Source: Carallia brachiata
Taxonomy: Eukaryota; Streptophyta; Magnoliopsida; Malpighiales; Rhizophoraceae
Reading direction: 5' to 3'
Assembly: GCA_021464245.1 (NCBI GenBank)
Contig: JADCRB010000013.1
Location: 11,459,350 to 11,523,349, forward strand
Length of the DNA: 64,000 bases
Positions within the stretch are counted from its first letter, which is position 1; each line of letters starts with the position of its first letter. The notes under the pieces are model-generated. The model saw only the letters and a list, made by a program, of their open reading frames with translations. It searched no databases and was not told the DNA's origin. The translations under genes were made by a program, and so were the position numbers. Positions 61,281 to 64,000 of this stretch are shown here, in pieces.

Positions 61281-61430
61281 TTTTTTTGTTTGTGGACGAG
61301 CCGTGACTTGTGTGATGGGGGTGATGACCGTCTTCATGTCAGATAGGAGTTCGAACCCTCGCTTGGCCCACACCTCCCATCCCTTAATGCTTAAATTGAG
61401 CTCCTTGGCCACTAGGCTAAATGACCAACA
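61281..61430 (-). mobile_element. tRNA-derived SINE head (minus strand)
   Basis: On the minus strand an A box tagcctagtggccaagg (61403-61419) is followed about 45 bp later by a B box gggttcgaactcc (61346-61358), the internal polymerase III promoter of plant tRNA-derived SINEs. An A-rich run (+ strand T run at 61281-61288) may be the tail. It does not fold as an intact tRNA gene. Flanking repeats are not clear. Confidence 0.7.
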
Positions 61431-63180
61431 TAAAAAATAAAAAAATTACAAGAATTTCTTTTAGACAAATTTTGTGGTTCTCTAAAACAAAAAATGACTT
61501 GAGAGCATGTGCCTAACCGGGGCAATTTTAAATTTGCTTTGACCACTAGGCAAATTATGGGTATTTCTTAAACCAATACGTCACATAATATAGATATGTT
61601 ACCAATTTCAATCTATGTCATGATACTCAAAATATCTAACCCTTTTTCGTACTTCGAAAATTAAATCTCACATTTTATGATAATTTAAGTTATAGGTAAG
61701 ATTTGAATCCACAATGCCTAACCCTTAGAAGAGCTCATTCAATACTGTATCAATAGGCAAAACTAAATTCAAAGGAGTGTGGATGCAATCAAGATTTTGA
61801 TATTATGTAGGAGTTCCGATTACATCATGCTACTGCTCATTGCAAATAAGGTGAAAGCAACCCAATGTATGTTGGTTGTACGTATATGTTACCAACAAAA
61901 CAACAGCAGAGTAGCACACAAGGTACGTCTTTGTATTTTTCTAAGTTGAATTCTAGTCACAAAGGAATTTAGCAGGAATAATACCAGAGAAAATCAAAAG
62001 ATATATCATAGTATAATAGACTGACAATACATCATGCAACATGAAAGTAGATTACTTAAAAATTCAAACATTAGGAAACTTAGTTAGTTTCAAATTGAGG
62101 TAGCTTTTAATGTCCAACAGGTTCGTTGGTTTGTGTTGGGAATTCAAGTGTGACTTGTTTGGTTAAGTAATTATATATTGGGAGTAAGAGCGATAAGTAG
62201 ATAACATATGTGTGGGAAAAATCCATAAACCCAATATTTTAAAATTTTGAGTTGAGATATAGTGTTAAATATATGAGTTTATTGTTTACTTGAACTATAC
62301 TTGAATTTCTTCCAGTTTTGACTTCTCCCATTTTCCCTATGGTTTGGGTCATCAAATTTTTAACTAATTTAGATTTTCAACTAGGTTTGCAAAATATGGA
62401 GCTTTTCTGCCTCTTTATTGATTCACTAATTATTCTAAGAAAATAATAGAATATAGAATGGAATAAATGAAAAAAAAAAAAGAGGATAAGTCAAATGTGA
62501 ATGTATCACTTAAAGCAAATTCCAGTGAAACTTTTGATTTCTATGAGTTACCGTCGTTATATAACACGGAAGTGCTAAATCTTTTCAAAATTGCACCTTT
62601 AGGTGCTCACGGGGGGATTTTCTGAGGACAAGTTTCTTGTTTCGATCGTCTCCTTTACATGTGATGGTTGCTTTTGCTTCCTTCGCTAATGTCAATTGAT
62701 TACATTATTGATGTCACTGACCCATGACAGCATCAACAAAAGGTTTCATGCTTTTAGCTTTTTTCCGCAGCAAGTTCTTCTACATTTACAGGCACGGCAA
62801 CATTTTGATGTGTATACATTTATATGCATGCCTAGGTAGGTGTTAATAATTTCGTCTTGTTTGTGCATTGATAAGGATGTTTATATGTCTTTTGACCATA
62901 GGACCTGAGCTTAGGCCTGGTTCAAGGAAGGGCCCACAAATAGCCTAACCTAAGGATATTGACCGGAATAAGTTACATTCAGATAGCTCGTAAGGTATCA
63001 TGAGCTCCCTGACCCTCGAGTTTTCTCATCTGATAGACTCTGCAGGACCCATCACCTATCACTGTCCATCAAACACAAAACAGCAGTTTGTCAAGTATTA
63101 AATCACTATCAACGCCAATCCAAGTAAAAGAACCAGAGCAAAACACACCAAACGAGGACTTGATTGTCAAAAAAAAAAAA
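61431..63180. other. Intergenic DNA, no gene seen
   Basis: This is moderately AT-rich DNA with no frame over 60 codons. Nothing recognisable is present. Confidence 0.5.
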
Positions 63181-64000
63181 AGCTCTTAGGTTATCTCTCT
63201 AATTCTACCCTCTTTTTGCCTCTCACTCAAAATTACCAACAGTCGATTCAATTGACTGCTACATCTCTCTCTAAAACCCCTATCTCTCTCAAACCTGTTT
63301 CTTTGTCTATCAAAAAGTTTTCCTTTTCTAGCCAGCGGGGTGGCGGCTGCCACCTCTGCTGGCCAGTCACCCGCCCTGACCTCCCGCTTGTCTTTCTCCC
63401 TCTTCTCCTCCTCTATCATGCCCTCCCCGACTTCCCTCCTCCCTCTTCCACCCAACTTATTGGCTTCCTCTCTCTTCCCCCACCATCACTTCCATAGAGA
63501 ATTTTGCTTTGTTTTTGTCAAGATTTAACTTAAATAACATCACCCACGGCCCTCTAAAGCCCAGATTCGTGCTCCCTGGTGGCCTTCCACCATTTTTTAA
63601 GCTTGCGTCGACGGCGCTGCAACCTGTGCCACCGTATCTGTTGTCGGCACCGACATATCGACAGCCGACAACGTCAACAATAATTCAGTTTTCGCTGCCA
63701 GAGCCGTTGTACTCGCTATTGGCACGACGTTCGAAGTCCGGCCCACTACAGCCAAAGCTAGTGCCTCTGGCACCGCCTACATTGATGCTGCCATGTCTGG
63801 CGCAGCAGCCACCACCGCTCAAGCCTCTGCCGTCGCCGCCAGCCACTCGCCCATCTCCGCTGTCGCCCTCCATCCCAACCGCCGCCGTTGGATCTGGCCG
63901 ATATGGCCCCTGTTGCAGCCTTTTGTATTGGGTGATCTCTATTGTGTTTAAATGTTTGTATGTTAGTAGTTTAGTATTGTTGGGAATTGTTGTCGAAAGT
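63181..64000 (+). other. Pyrimidine-rich then GC-rich edge region, possible start of a gene or element
   Basis: The part at 63186-63480 is CT-rich like a plant 5' leader. An open frame from a TTG at 63216 reads Ser/Thr-rich text (SIQLTATSLSKTPISLK) but has no ATG. From 63601 a frame open to 63951 directly follows a TAA and is rich in Ala (SGAAATTAQASAVAASHS); it has no ATG until 63790. Composition differs sharply from the AT-rich neighbourhood. I recognise no family. It could be the first exon of a gene running off the edge, a pseudogene, or a GC-rich transposon part. Confidence 0.3.

Noticed and set aside
61346..61419. Possible tRNA gene
   Set aside because: A and B boxes are present but the acceptor and anticodon stems do not pair, so a SINE head fits better.
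61110..61440. 100-codon minus-strand and 73-codon plus-strand frames
   Set aside because: They overlap the SINE boxes and have no protein homology.
1..64000. CRISPR array, bacterial operon or phage-like system
   Set aside because: Repeats here are tandem, foldback or LTR types in plant DNA; there are no regularly spaced short repeats, cas genes or bacterial gene organisation.

Overview
The window is nuclear DNA of a eudicot plant, probably a woody rosid, although nothing here fixes the species. The signs are AT-rich intergenic DNA, split genes with canonical GT-AG introns, a Ty1/copia element primed by initiator methionine tRNA, many MITEs and tRNA-derived SINEs, and plant-only gene families (AP2/ERF factors and a G-type lectin receptor kinase). 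No CRISPR array, rRNA, tRNA gene or organellar insert was seen.

Left part (1-24.6 kb). AT-rich DNA with a three-unit tandem array (1.8-2.8 kb) leads to what looks like two nested inverted-repeat elements (4.7-6.7 kb), the inner one full of CT repeats. Next come a truncated, decayed copy of a COP9 signalosome subunit 7 gene (CSN7, + strand, 6.8-7.8 kb) and, tail to tail with it, a G-type lectin receptor-like kinase (- strand, 7.9-10.3 kb). A frameshift splits that kinase gene exactly between its extracellular half and its membrane/kinase half. From 13.9 to 24.6 kb lies a second CSN7 copy. Its promoter and most exon borders are recognisable, but exon 1 carries two frameshifts and a 7-kb, long-dead copia retrotransposon sits in exon 2. 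Two MITEs sit in its last intron, one with a clear 9-bp target duplication.

Middle part (24.6-45.6 kb). Two ethylene-response factor genes point away from each other about 13 kb apart: an ERF1A/ERF2-type gene (- strand, 30.6-31.3 kb) and an ERF5/ERF6-type gene (+ strand, 44.5-45.5 kb). The same two subtypes are neighbours twice in Arabidopsis, so this is probably an old, conserved defence-regulator pair. The ERF5-type gene has a frameshift that removes its conserved C-terminal tail. The ERF1A-type protein ends earlier than its relatives. The space between them holds repeats but no gene I can support.

Right part (45.6-64 kb). I recognise no gene. The main structure is a roughly 3-kb non-coding segment present twice in direct orientation (about 49.7-52.8 kb and 56.2-60.2 kb). 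The second copy has since gained a SINE and a larger insert. A 490-bp near-palindromic MITE with a perfect 9-bp target duplication lies between the copies, and another SINE and a foldback element lie further right. The last 0.8 kb turns pyrimidine- and then GC-rich and may be the edge of a gene or of another element.

The intact-looking functions are stress and defence signalling: two ERF regulators and a damaged lectin receptor kinase. I found no previously undescribed multi-gene system. The points worth following are the layered history of the CSN7 locus, three genes whose frame breaks fall at domain borders, and the duplicated non-coding block.
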